64,000 nucleotides of DNA, from the NCBI GenBank assembly GCA_012515235.1, contig JAAYYU010000153.1, positions 1-64,000 on the forward strand. Direction: 5' to 3'. Below the pieces are notes generated by a model, which was not told where the DNA came from, did no database searches, and was given only the letters and a program-made list of their open reading frames with translations. Made by a program: the position numbers and the translations under genes. Positions 22,765 to 31,836 of this stretch are shown here, piece by piece (position 1 is the first letter of the stretch; every line of letters begins with the position of its first letter). The stretch comes from Candidatus Anammoximicrobium sp. (GTDB lineage: Bacteria > Planctomycetota > Planctomycetia > Pirellulales > Pirellulaceae).

Positions 22765-25245
22765 ATGCCGAAAAAGCCGCGTCACGAACCGACCCCGACC
22801 GCCGCTGTCCCGCCGCAACCGAAACGTACACCGGCGCGTGGGCTGCGGTTTTTGCTTTGGGCAGTGTACTTGCTGATCCTGGCCGCGGGTCTGGTGTTTG
22901 CCGATTGGTGGTTCTGTTTGCCGGACGACGCCCAGGCCACGTACGTGGGACGCGAGTCCTGCATTGCCTGTCATCGCGAGGCGTCCGACGCGTGGCAAGG
23001 TTCGCACCACGATCTGGCGATGGACGTCGCCACGCCCGAAACCGTTTTGGGCGACTTCAACGACGTCGAGTTCGAGCAGTTCGGCATCCGCTCCCGCTTG
23101 TTCCGCCGCGACGGCAAGTACTGGGCGCACACGGAGGGCCCGGACGGAAAGCTGGCGGACTTTGAGGTCAAATGGGTGTTCGGCGTCGATCCGTTGCAGC
23201 AGTACATGGTCGAGTTCGACCGGCCGAAGGACATGCCGGCGCACGAGATCGCCCGGGTCCAAGTCTTGCGGATCTGCTGGGATACGCAGCGCAAGGAGTG
23301 GTTCTATCTGCCCCCGCCGGACGCTCGCGAGCAACTGGCGCCCGACGACGATTTGCACTGGACGGGTGTGGCGCAACGCTGGAATAACATGTGCGCCGAC
23401 TGCCATTCGACCAACCTGCAGAAGAACTACGACGTGGCCACGCAGACCTACCACACGACGTTCTCGGAGATCGACGTCAGTTGCGAGGCCTGCCACGGGC
23501 CAGCCAGTCTGCACGTGCAGTTGGCCAACCGCAAATCGCTGTTCTGGGACCGCAAACGCGGCTACGCCCTGCCCGTGTTGAACGACAGCTCCGAAAGGCT
23601 GATCCAGAGCTGCGCTCCCTGTCACTCGCGCCGCGCGCACGTCCATCCGGGCTATCTGCCGGGCGACAGTTACCACGACTTTTTCAACAGCGAACTCTTG
23701 CAACGCACGACGTACCACGCCGACGGCCAGATCCTGGACGAAGTCTACGAGTATGCGTCCTTCATCCAGAGCAAGATGTATCACAAAGACATCCGCTGTA
23801 CCGATTGCCACGATCCCCATAGCGCGAAACGGAGGCACACGGACAACACTCTCTGCACCTCGTGCCATCAGCATCCAGCCGGCCGGTACGACACGCCTGC
23901 CCACCATTTTCATCAGCCGGACTCGACGGGAGCCGCGTGCGTCGAGTGCCACATGCCGCAGACGACGTATATGGAAGTTCACGCCCGGCGCGATCACAGC
24001 ATCCGCAATCCGCGTCCCGACCTGAGCGTCCAACTCGGCATGCCCAACGCCTGCACGCGCTGTCACCTGGACAAGAGCAAGGCCGGCCTGGAGGACCGCG
24101 ATGATTTGCGCCAGTACCTCGATTGGATCCTGGCTGCCCGCAACGGCGACGAGAAGGTCAAGACCGCTTTAGCCCAGCTGGATCAGGAAATGGACCGGGC
24201 CTTTCAGGAGTGGTACGGCAAGCAGCGTCAACAGGAGCGCCGGTTCGACAAGTACTTCACCGCCACGATCGCTGCCGCCCATCGCAGCGAACCGCAGGCG
24301 GAAAAGGGCCTGATTCGCGCGGCTGGCGACGCCCGCCTGCCGGCCATCGTGCGGGCTACGGCACTGCTGGAACTGGGGCAGTACGACAGCCTTGCCAGCA
24401 CCAACGCGACGGTGGACCTGCTGGGCGATCCTTATCCGCCGGTCCGCGCCACCGCAATCGCCAATCTGCAAGGCCGGCTGGCCGAGGGCGAATTTGCCCA
24501 GACCATCGCCCCCCTGCTGACGGATCCTACCCGCCTGGTCCGGACCGAGGCCGCCCGCGCGCTGAGCGGCGTGCCGGACGGGGTCTTGCGGGGATTTCAG
24601 CGGCAGCAGTTGAGCGATGCGTTGGCCGAATACAAGGCCGGCCTGCTGGTCAACAACGACCGCGCCGGGGCGCACCTGATGTTGGGGATCGTCGCCGAAG
24701 GGCAAGGCCAGGAAGGGGCCGCGGTACGGGCGTACCAGGATGCGATGCACGTCGAGCCGCGGACCACCGGTCCCCGGACGAATCTGGCCGCGTTGTACGA
24801 CCGGTTGGCCGAAACCGAGGATCGCCGTGCCAGCCAGGCGGCGTCACTCGGCAACCCGTCCGCCGCGGAAAAAGCGGCGCGCGAGGCGACTCGGCTCCGC
24901 AGCGAAGCGGCGCGGCTCCGCCGTGAAGAACTGGACCTGTTCGCCCGCGATGCCCGTCTGGCGCCGGACGCGGCTTTCGTCCAGTACCGTTATGGGATGC
25001 TGCTGTACCTTCACCGCCGCTACGACGAGGCCGAACAGGCCTTGCGCACAGCCGCCGAATTGCTGCCCAACAACCCCCAGTTTCTGCTCGGCCTGGTGCT
25101 TTTCTACAAAGAGCGCCACCAGCCCGCGCAGGCTCTGCCCTTGGCGGAACAACTCTGCAGACTCCGGCCTCACGACGCGACGTACCAGCAAGTCCTGGCC
25201 GAAATCCGCGAGCAGTCGTCCGCGTCCGCAAGACCGTCCCCGTAG
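22765..25245 (+). CDS. Octaheme cytochrome c with HEAT and TPR repeats
   Basis: The 826-residue protein has one N-terminal membrane anchor (about 27-46), with the rest facing the periplasm. Eight CXXCH heme sites are visible: CIACH, CADCH, CEACH, CAPCH, CTDCH, CTSCH, CVECH and CTRCH (residues about 68-440). Several CxxCH motifs are followed by spaced His that could be distal ligands. A HEAT-like segment (about 500-610, VRATAIANLQGRLAEGE) and TPRs (about 610-815) follow. The heme region resembles cytochrome c554/NrfA-related multiheme proteins in general, but I cannot assign an enzyme reaction. It lies 29 bases after the coiled-coil gene and is probably the last gene of the pspA cluster. A palindrome overlaps its stop codon. 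Confidence 0.9.
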   Translation: MPKKPRHEPTPTAAVPPQPKRTPARGLRFLLWAVYLLILAAGLVFADWWFCLPDDAQATYVGRESCIACHREASDAWQGSHHDLAMDVATPETVLGDFNDVEFEQFGIRSRLFRRDGKYWAHTEGPDGKLADFEVKWVFGVDPLQQYMVEFDRPKDMPAHEIARVQVLRICWDTQRKEWFYLPPPDAREQLAPDDDLHWTGVAQRWNNMCADCHSTNLQKNYDVATQTYHTTFSEIDVSCEACHGPASLHVQLANRKSLFWDRKRGYALPVLNDSSERLIQSCAPCHSRRAHVHPGYLPGDSYHDFFNSELLQRTTYHADGQILDEVYEYASFIQSKMYHKDIRCTDCHDPHSAKRRHTDNTLCTSCHQHPAGRYDTPAHHFHQPDSTGAACVECHMPQTTYMEVHARRDHSIRNPRPDLSVQLGMPNACTRCHLDKSKAGLEDRDDLRQYLDWILAARNGDEKVKTALAQLDQEMDRAFQEWYGKQRQQERRFDKYFTATIAAAHRSEPQAEKGLIRAAGDARLPAIVRATALLELGQYDSLASTNATVDLLGDPYPPVRATAIANLQGRLAEGEFAQTIAPLLTDPTRLVRTEAARALSGVPDGVLRGFQRQQLSDALAEYKAGLLVNNDRAGAHLMLGIVAEGQGQEGAAVRAYQDAMHVEPRTTGPRTNLAALYDRLAETEDRRASQAASLGNPSAAEKAAREATRLRSEAARLRREELDLFARDARLAPDAAFVQYRYGMLLYLHRRYDEAEQALRTAAELLPNNPQFLLGLVLFYKERHQPAQALPLAEQLCRLRPHDATYQQVLAEIREQSSASARPSP

Positions 25246-25323
25246 GGTGGGCCAAGTCCTCGCGGCACCCCGGGAACACCTGGGCCCGATCCGGGTGGGC
25301 CGCGAGGACTTGGCCCACCCGAC
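25242..25323. repeat. 82-bp palindrome between convergent genes, containing a stop codon
   Basis: Arms 25242-25266 and 25299-25323 match at 24 of 25 positions (GTAGGGTGGGCCAAGTCC and its complement), and the centre is also partly self-complementary. The left arm contains the TAG stop of the cytochrome gene. It separates convergent genes and could terminate transcription in both directions. Confidence 0.75.
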
Positions 25324-25357
25324 GTCTACGTCGCTCCATCACGGCTTGCTCGACCGG

Positions 25358-26137
25358 TTACTTTTTCTCGGCTTTGCCCGCCGCTTTTTTCTTCTCCACT
25401 TGCGGAATCAACACCAGTCGGACTTTGGTGTCCACGGGCGGGATGCGTTCGGTAAAGGCGGCGAACAGCAGGCTCTCGTTGGCTTGGGTGCTCTTGATGG
25501 GCAAATCGAGCATCGCCGTCGGGAAATTGGAGACGCAGATGAAATCGCCGCCGTCCGCCTGGTAGAACCGTTCGCCCGTCGAGTCGTCGGTCCAGAAGCC
25601 GCTGCCGGTGAAGACCCACGGATGTTCCATGGCTTTCTGGGTCTTCAGTTCCTTGATCCATTCCTGGGCACGCACGCGGTTCTTCTTGCCGGCTTCGTCT
25701 TGCCAGAGCACGTACACCTCGACCACCGGCCCCGTGGCGGGCCGGTAGACCGGATCGAAACTGACCGGTTTTCCCGGTTGCGCTCCCACCGCCATCAGGG
25801 CCGCATGCACGAATTGGGCTTTGCAGTTCACCGACACGATCGATTCGTGCTCCTTGGTGCTCTTGGGGCAAGCAAACATCTCCAGTTGCCCTTCCCGCAA
25901 ACAGACCCGGCCGTCCACGATCACCAGTTTTCGCTTGACATCGATCCACAGGTCGTAGTCTTTCGTCACCCGCATGATGCTTGTCGTCTCGCTATCTTTG
26001 GACGGGGACGCCGCGGCGGGCGCATCCGTGGGCGGGTTTTCCATTGGCTCTGGTGGCTCGGCCGCCAAGGCCCATCCGGCACAGCAGACGCACAGGAGGG
26101 CGGTCGGAACGGTCCAGGTTTGCTGACGGTCACGCAT
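25358..26137 (-). CDS. Secreted YdjY-domain protein
   Basis: The 259-residue product has a signal peptide (about 25 residues, ending near WALA). A Pro/Ala-rich linker follows, then a domain with WIDVKRKLVIVDGRVCLREG, LEMFACPKSTKEHESIV and FVHAALMAVGAQPGKPVSF. These blocks are characteristic of the YdjY-domain family common in planctomycetes; no biochemical role is known to me. GAGGAG 9 bases before the ATG supports the start. It is convergent with the octaheme cytochrome. The C-terminus is Lys-rich. Confidence 0.85.
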   Translation of the reverse strand: MRDRQQTWTVPTALLCVCCAGWALAAEPPEPMENPPTDAPAAASPSKDSETTSIMRVTKDYDLWIDVKRKLVIVDGRVCLREGQLEMFACPKSTKEHESIVSVNCKAQFVHAALMAVGAQPGKPVSFDPVYRPATGPVVEVYVLWQDEAGKKNRVRAQEWIKELKTQKAMEHPWVFTGSGFWTDDSTGERFYQADGGDFICVSNFPTAMLDLPIKSTQANESLLFAAFTERIPPVDTKVRLVLIPQVEKKKAAGKAEKK

Positions 26138-26310
26138 TTCAAAATCTCCTCGGCTGTTGGGTTCCGGGGTTGTTGGCTGCCGGCGAATCCGCTCGCTGTT
26201 TGCGCGTGTTCGTTTCGAGCCGCTGTATTATATTGCCGTGGCGACGCGCCTGCTACGGGCCGTTTTTGCGTCCGCGCCTGTCGGACCTCGCAACGCTTGG
26301 TAGAATGAAG

Positions 26311-26425
26311 GCGATCGGTCATCGGTTAGCTGCGATCCTCATCGGTAGCCGGTTACAGGTCATGGATTTTGGCTCACCGGCAACTGGCAACCGATCACGG
26401 GCAACGAATCACCGGCCACTTTCAC
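26311..26425. repeat. GATCGGT-type intergenic repeat
   Basis: The stretch has repeated units such as GATCGGTCATCGGTTAGC and, in the opposite sense, CAACTGGCAACCGATCACG. They resemble the repeats downstream of the permease gene (20800-20880). It lies between the YdjY gene and the TauE/SafE gene and has no open frame I would call. Confidence 0.45.
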
Positions 26426-26429
26426 CCAC

Positions 26430-27170
26430 ATGCACTTCCCCACCTCGGCCCTGCTGCTCGGCATCGTTGCCGCCCTGCTCGTCGGTTTTTCCAAGACCGG
26501 GATGCCCGGCGCCGGCATTCCGGCGGTGGCCTTGGTGGCGGAAGTCTTTCGCGACGACACCAAGTTATCCGTCGGCGCGGTGCTGCCGCTGCTGATCCTG
26601 GGCGATTTATTTGCGATCGCCTATTATCGCCGTCACGCCGACTGGAAGCGGTTGCTGTCGTTGTGTCCCTACGTCGTGCTGGGCATGGTGCCTGCCTATC
26701 TGGTTCTCCGCTTCGCAGACGACGACGTCTTGCGCGTGGCTATCGGCGTGCTGATCCTGGTGCTGCTGTTGCTGCACGTGGTCCGGCAGCGGTACGGGGT
26801 TCAGCTCTGGTCCGATCGCTGGTGGTTCACGGCGACCAGCGGCGTCCTGGCCGGCTTTGCCACGACGGTCAGCAATGCGGCGGGACCCGTGATGGGCATT
26901 TACCTGGTCAGCCAACATGCGGACAAGCATCAGTTCCTCGGCACCGCTGCCTGGTTTTTCTTCCTGGTCAATGTCAGTAAGATTCCGGGGTACGCCGCGT
27001 TGGGGATGATGACACACCGGACGTTGGCTTTCGACGTGCTGCTGGCGCCCGTCGTCGCGGCAGGCGCAATCCTCGGCGTGCGCATCCTGAGGGGGATTCC
27101 CCAGGCGATGTTCGACGTCCTTGTGCTGGCCTTGGCGGGCGTTGCGGCGCTGCGCATGGTGTTTTTTTAA
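26430..27170 (+). CDS. TauE/SafE (TSUP) family permease
   Basis: The 246-residue inner-membrane protein is almost wholly hydrophobic with seven to eight membrane segments. It has the family features GFSKTGMPGAGIPAVAL near the N-terminus and GFATTVSNAAGPVMGIYL in the second half, a tandem pseudo-repeat typical of TSUP transporters. These proteins move sulfite, sulfoacetate or other small sulfur-containing or organic anions; the substrate here is unknown. No clear ribosome site precedes the ATG. The next gene starts 9 bases after its stop, suggesting co-transcription. Confidence 0.88.
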   Translation: MHFPTSALLLGIVAALLVGFSKTGMPGAGIPAVALVAEVFRDDTKLSVGAVLPLLILGDLFAIAYYRRHADWKRLLSLCPYVVLGMVPAYLVLRFADDDVLRVAIGVLILVLLLLHVVRQRYGVQLWSDRWWFTATSGVLAGFATTVSNAAGPVMGIYLVSQHADKHQFLGTAAWFFFLVNVSKIPGYAALGMMTHRTLAFDVLLAPVVAAGAILGVRILRGIPQAMFDVLVLALAGVAALRMVFF

Positions 27171-27179
27171 GGCTCAGTG

Positions 27180-30100
27180 ATGACCCAAGAGAAATCTCGA
27201 TCAAGGAAATCCTCCATCTTCCGGCCTCTGGCGACCGTTATGCTGCTGACCGTCGCCGGACTGAGCGCCGTATGGTACTTCGCCTGGGAGCCGTTACGGC
27301 CGGCGTTTTTGTCGGTAGAGGTTCTGTTGGCCCGGTTGGCGTCGGATGTCGCCCAGGAGTTGCCCCAGCGCAAGCCGGCAGGCAAACGTTCGAACAAGAG
27401 ACCCGCTGCCCCGCCGAAGAATGCCAACAGAGCGGACGCCGCCCGGCAGTCGCCGGACCCGGCCGGTGCTGCGGCGGCCGATCCGCAGGTTCCGCGGCCG
27501 CGCGTTGCGCCGCCTGCTGAGCCCCATCCTGAGTCTGCCCAAGTCGTCGCGTCCCCGCCGGAATCGCCTGAGCCGCCGGCAGCGCCGGTTCCGGGGTCCG
27601 CTCCTCGGCCGCTGGAACCGCCGCCCTGGCAGGCCGCCCTGGACGCGACGGACGCGCCGCCCGCCGCGTTGGACGTCTGCTTCGGCGAATTCGATCCGGG
27701 GCTGTTCCTCCCGCAAGCGGACGATGTGAAGAAATGGTTCGAACCGGTGGCAGGCCAGCGCTGGACGGTGGGCAACCTGCGCACCAAGCACGGCGAGGCG
27801 GCCGCCGTGGAAGGGCTGATGCGGTTGCGCATGCCGTGGCGCGACGACGTGGCCCTGCGGCTGGCGGTGGAAAAACTGTCCGGCTTCCGCATCCATTTCC
27901 TGCACGGTGAAGAAGGCGTGACGCTGGCCTATTACCAGCGGGACCAGGAGAATTGCTGGGTCGCCTATGCTTCTCGGCGCAGACAGGACCGGGCGAGGCC
28001 GGAGGAAACCGCGATGGCCGCCAGCGACGAGGGCCGCGCACAGCGCACGGGATTCGTACGCGACGGCGGCACGTTCGAGTTGCGCTGGCGCGACGGTGAA
28101 GTCACGCTCAGCCGCGGCGACATCGCGCTGCTTCGCGCGTCGTTGGCGGGCTTGCCGCAGGAGGTGCTGTTCGAAGGGAAAGCGGTGATCTGCGGCCTTG
28201 CCGCGGTGCGCAGCGCCGGCTTTGCCGCTTCCGAAGACGAGGCCACCGCCGTCTCCGGCGGGGCGTCGCCCGCCCAGTTGCCGTGGACGGAGAAACTGAC
28301 GGGCGAGGGGCGATTCGAACGCTCGCCGGAGGGCGCAGTGACACTGGCCGCCGACAGGGCGACGGGAGCCGGCTGGGTGACCGCGCCGCTGCCCTCGGCG
28401 GGAATCCACGAGGTGCTGTTGGAGGTCGACGAGGCGACGCCGGGCGCAGGCGTCTTTCTGGGACGCCAGGACGGCGGGCCGCGTGAGGTCCTGCGGTTCG
28501 TCAGGAATCCCGTCGACAAGCGGGTGCATCTGAGCCTGCAGACGGACGCCGAGGCGGAAGTGCGGGTACAGCCGATCGACAAAACGCCGGTCCCGTTGGC
28601 GCCCGGCAAAGCCTGGATTCGACTCCTGTACGGCTGCGGCGTGCTCCGCTGGTGGACCAGTTGCGATGGGCGGCACTGGGCTCAGCCCGAGCGGGCCGTG
28701 TCTTCCTTGAGCGGCCCCGTGACCACGATCGGGTTGCATTACGTGCCTCGGACAGCTGATTGCCGCATCCGGCTGCGACGGTTGAGCTTCCGACGGCTGC
28801 CGGAGTTGAGCGGCTTGGCAGACGCCGCGTTGCTGCCCCGCGCGCCGCCGTTGGCCGACGCGCCGCACGCGGGGGCCTGGCTCACCAGGGCTGCGGAGTC
28901 CCAGCCGCCAGAGGCCGACGTGGGGGCTTGGCGGCGTACGTGTGCGATTCGCGCGCTGGGCGCGGGCTGTTCGCGGACACTGGGAACCTCGCTGCTGGAA
29001 TTGCTGCTGGACGACGCGGCCGACCGTGGCTTGCCGACCGAGCGGCAGCTGGCCCTGTTGAACGAGGCCGCGTTGCTCTGGGACGCTACCAGCGATCAGC
29101 AGTTCGTGGAGAATCTGCTCCAACGATACCGCGACTTGGGGCTGCGAGCTCAAGGGCACCGCGGGCTCCGGCCCTACTCGTCGATTCGTCGCGACTTGAT
29201 GACCGTCCCACTGGTCACCCCGCATCGGGTGCAGGTCGCCAACGATCCGTTGATTCGCGCTGAATTGATCCAACTGGCCCACGGGTGTCGGTGGGCGGAA
29301 GTCCGTGACTTCTGCCGCTTGTTGCGTTACTTTCGGCAGTCCGATATCTGTCCGCTGACGCGGTGGGCCGAAGGCAGCGGCCCTCCGCCGGTGGTGGGCC
29401 GCAGGAAATGGCAACGCCGCGCCACCGTGTCCAACGACTGGCAGGAGCCGCTGATCGAGGAGTTGAGCAAGGAGACGTACAACGCGGTGGCGGAACTGAA
29501 CGCGCTGCTGGAGAGCGCCGCTTTTGACGACGCGGCACGTCTGATTGCATCGCTGGACGGCGACTTGTTCCAAGGCGTGGCCCCGCACGTCCGCGATCGG
29601 CAGTTGCTGGCGTCGCTGCCCACGGCCGTGGCGATGGCGTTGGACGCATACCCCGAATTCCGGGCTGCCGTGCAAAAGCACTACGGCGACACGTCGCTGT
29701 TGCGAGTGCGCCGCGCCGTTCAGGAGAACCGTTTGGCGGCCATCCAACTGGCCACGGTCCAATTCGCCGGCTTGCCGGCGGCGGCCGAGGCACACCGCTG
29801 GCTGGGCGATCGCGCGTTATCGATCGGCTGGTTCGACCATGCGATGGCGCAGTACCGCCGGGCGGCGGAATCCGCCGACGCCCCCACGCTGCTCGACTTG
29901 GCCGCCCGCCATCGCCTGGCCGCCGCCATGCTGGGCCGAGAGCAGGGAAGGCCGGCGACGGCGGAGATCGAGATCGGCGGCGTCCAACTGACTCCCGCGG
30001 CTTTCGAAGAACTGGTCGGCCAAGTGCTGAAGCGGAATGCGCCGCTGCCGGCCGAGGGAGCCGGCAATTCGGCGCTCGGCCAAGTCGTTCCCAGGCCCAG

Positions 30101-31790
30101 CGGTTTTGCGGTCCAGCCGCGCAGCAAATTGGACGGCCCCGTCGGCGGCGAGCCGAGCGCAGAGGTCATCCCCAACGTCCGGCGTTTCGACGTGGACTGG
30201 GCCGGCCGCCAGATCGCCGTCGTCCTCGACCGCGACGCGATGTACGTCAGCAATCGATTCCAGGTCGCCGCCTACGACGCGAATACCGGCGCCCGCGTCT
30301 GGCAGAGCCCCTTGCCCGACGGCGCGCCCATGCGCAGTCAGGATTGGGGACTGATCCGAATGCGGCCGCTGGTCACGGCCGACCGCGTCATCACACGCCT
30401 GTTGTACGGCCAGCAGCCGACCGTGGTCTGCCTGGATCGGAGCCACGGACAGTTGGTGTGGAGTGTCGAATTCGGCGCTCACGAGGCCCCTGTCTCGGAT
30501 CCGCTTTGGTTGCAGGGCCGACTGGCCGTGTTGACGCTGACTCGGCAAGAAACGGGAGAAAGCTTGCTGCGTTGGACGATCCTCGATCCGACCAGCGGCA
30601 GTGTCGTCAGCCAGACGGAATTGCTGCGATTGAACGACGTCTGGTGGCGCCGCTCGTGCTGCGAAGTCACGCGGCGGGACGACGGCTTCGTCGCGGTCCT
30701 GTCCGGGGTCACCGTGTGCTGCGACGCGTCGGGCAATCTGCGTTGGATTCGCCGCGAGATGGTGTTGCCGCCGTCCAATGAGCAGCCGCCTTGGGTGACA
30801 CAGAGCTTTCAGCCGCCGCTGTCGGCCGGCAACGATTTGTACGTTCTGCAGCCGGGCGGCTGCGCGGTCAGTCGTCTGGACGCCCGTTCCGGGCAACTGG
30901 CCTGGAGCCGGTTGCTGGTCGGCGCCCAGCGGCTGTTGGGGGTCGCGGGATCGCGGCTGATCGTGCAAACGGACGGCGGCCTGCGAGCTTTGGCGGTGGA
31001 CAACGGCGAACCTCAGTGGCAGCATCCGTTGGAGCAGTCGCTGGACGCGTATCTGTGCGACGACACGGCCGTGCTGTATTCGTGCCGTCGCCCCGCAGAA
31101 GATGCGCCGGGGAAGTTCCGCCCACAACTGGTTTGGGTTGATGCCGCCACGGGACAGAGCCAGGAACAAACGGCACTCCGAGGCCTGGACCACGAGGCCC
31201 CCTTGCTGGGACCGCTGGTGACGGCAGGCAGTCGGCTGTGGGCCTTCTTTGGCCGGGGCGATCAAGACCCCACTCGCGATGTGATCGAATTGGTTCCGCA
31301 GGGTGCCGCAGACCCGGCTCCCGCCCACTACGTCCCCGACCTTTGGACGCGGCATATCCCGCTGCCGCTGCAGCAGGAGACGAAGCGGTTGCTGGGGGAT
31401 TGGCGCTGGTTCGCGGCCGAGTTGGCCGGAGCCAAGCCGATCGAAGTCAACCGCTGGGGCGAAGCCGAATCGCTGGGCATCCGCGCCCGCCGCTCGGCCC
31501 CGGCCACGCTCGCTCGCCACACCACGCTTCCCGCAGGCAGTTCGCCCCGATTGCGGATCCGCGTCGGCAACGAGCCCAAGGAGTCCTGGAATCTGGAGGT
31601 CCGCATGAACGGCGCGCCGGTCGTCCGCCGCGAATTCACCGCGCCGACCGACCCGGAACCCTGGAAACAATTGGAGTTCGACCTCCGCCCCGCTGCAGGC
31701 GACACCGGCTGGCTGATCATCGAGACCCGACCGCGCGAGGGCCAAGAAACGGCGGACGTGTTCTGGAAGCGAGTGGAGATCGTGTTCTGA
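27180..31790 (+). CDS. Giant membrane-anchored PQQ-like beta-propeller protein
   Basis: The 1536-residue product has one N-terminal membrane segment (about 17-36), then a Pro/Ala-rich spacer (about 60-150). Beta-sandwich-like regions follow (about 190-550), then a helical repeat region (about 580-960), then a PQQ-like propeller (about 1000-1420; GARVWQSPLPDG, GQLVWSVEFG, SGQLAWSRLLVGAQ, NGEPQWQHPL). The last 100 residues look like another beta-sandwich. It is probably periplasmic or surface exposed and involved in binding rather than catalysis; no catalytic motif is evident. I chose the ATG at 27180; GTG at 27177 is equivalent. It follows the TSUP gene closely. The domain mix is common in planctomycetes, and its role is unknown. 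Confidence 0.82.
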   Translation: MTQEKSRSRKSSIFRPLATVMLLTVAGLSAVWYFAWEPLRPAFLSVEVLLARLASDVAQELPQRKPAGKRSNKRPAAPPKNANRADAARQSPDPAGAAAADPQVPRPRVAPPAEPHPESAQVVASPPESPEPPAAPVPGSAPRPLEPPPWQAALDATDAPPAALDVCFGEFDPGLFLPQADDVKKWFEPVAGQRWTVGNLRTKHGEAAAVEGLMRLRMPWRDDVALRLAVEKLSGFRIHFLHGEEGVTLAYYQRDQENCWVAYASRRRQDRARPEETAMAASDEGRAQRTGFVRDGGTFELRWRDGEVTLSRGDIALLRASLAGLPQEVLFEGKAVICGLAAVRSAGFAASEDEATAVSGGASPAQLPWTEKLTGEGRFERSPEGAVTLAADRATGAGWVTAPLPSAGIHEVLLEVDEATPGAGVFLGRQDGGPREVLRFVRNPVDKRVHLSLQTDAEAEVRVQPIDKTPVPLAPGKAWIRLLYGCGVLRWWTSCDGRHWAQPERAVSSLSGPVTTIGLHYVPRTADCRIRLRRLSFRRLPELSGLADAALLPRAPPLADAPHAGAWLTRAAESQPPEADVGAWRRTCAIRALGAGCSRTLGTSLLELLLDDAADRGLPTERQLALLNEAALLWDATSDQQFVENLLQRYRDLGLRAQGHRGLRPYSSIRRDLMTVPLVTPHRVQVANDPLIRAELIQLAHGCRWAEVRDFCRLLRYFRQSDICPLTRWAEGSGPPPVVGRRKWQRRATVSNDWQEPLIEELSKETYNAVAELNALLESAAFDDAARLIASLDGDLFQGVAPHVRDRQLLASLPTAVAMALDAYPEFRAAVQKHYGDTSLLRVRRAVQENRLAAIQLATVQFAGLPAAAEAHRWLGDRALSIGWFDHAMAQYRRAAESADAPTLLDLAARHRLAAAMLGREQGRPATAEIEIGGVQLTPAAFEELVGQVLKRNAPLPAEGAGNSALGQVVPRPSGFAVQPRSKLDGPVGGEPSAEVIPNVRRFDVDWAGRQIAVVLDRDAMYVSNRFQVAAYDANTGARVWQSPLPDGAPMRSQDWGLIRMRPLVTADRVITRLLYGQQPTVVCLDRSHGQLVWSVEFGAHEAPVSDPLWLQGRLAVLTLTRQETGESLLRWTILDPTSGSVVSQTELLRLNDVWWRRSCCEVTRRDDGFVAVLSGVTVCCDASGNLRWIRREMVLPPSNEQPPWVTQSFQPPLSAGNDLYVLQPGGCAVSRLDARSGQLAWSRLLVGAQRLLGVAGSRLIVQTDGGLRALAVDNGEPQWQHPLEQSLDAYLCDDTAVLYSCRRPAEDAPGKFRPQLVWVDAATGQSQEQTALRGLDHEAPLLGPLVTAGSRLWAFFGRGDQDPTRDVIELVPQGAADPAPAHYVPDLWTRHIPLPLQQETKRLLGDWRWFAAELAGAKPIEVNRWGEAESLGIRARRSAPATLARHTTLPAGSSPRLRIRVGNEPKESWNLEVRMNGAPVVRREFTAPTDPEPWKQLEFDLRPAAGDTGWLIIETRPREGQETADVFWKRVEIVF

Positions 31791-31836
31791 CGCCGCCTCG
31801 GGACGTTTCGAGCGCTGCCGCGTCAGGCTGGGTGGA

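Noticed and set aside
27294..31745. Two long minus-strand frames over the propeller gene
   Set aside because: Both are antisense shadows without motifs; the plus frame is continuous over 4.6 kb with propeller repeats.
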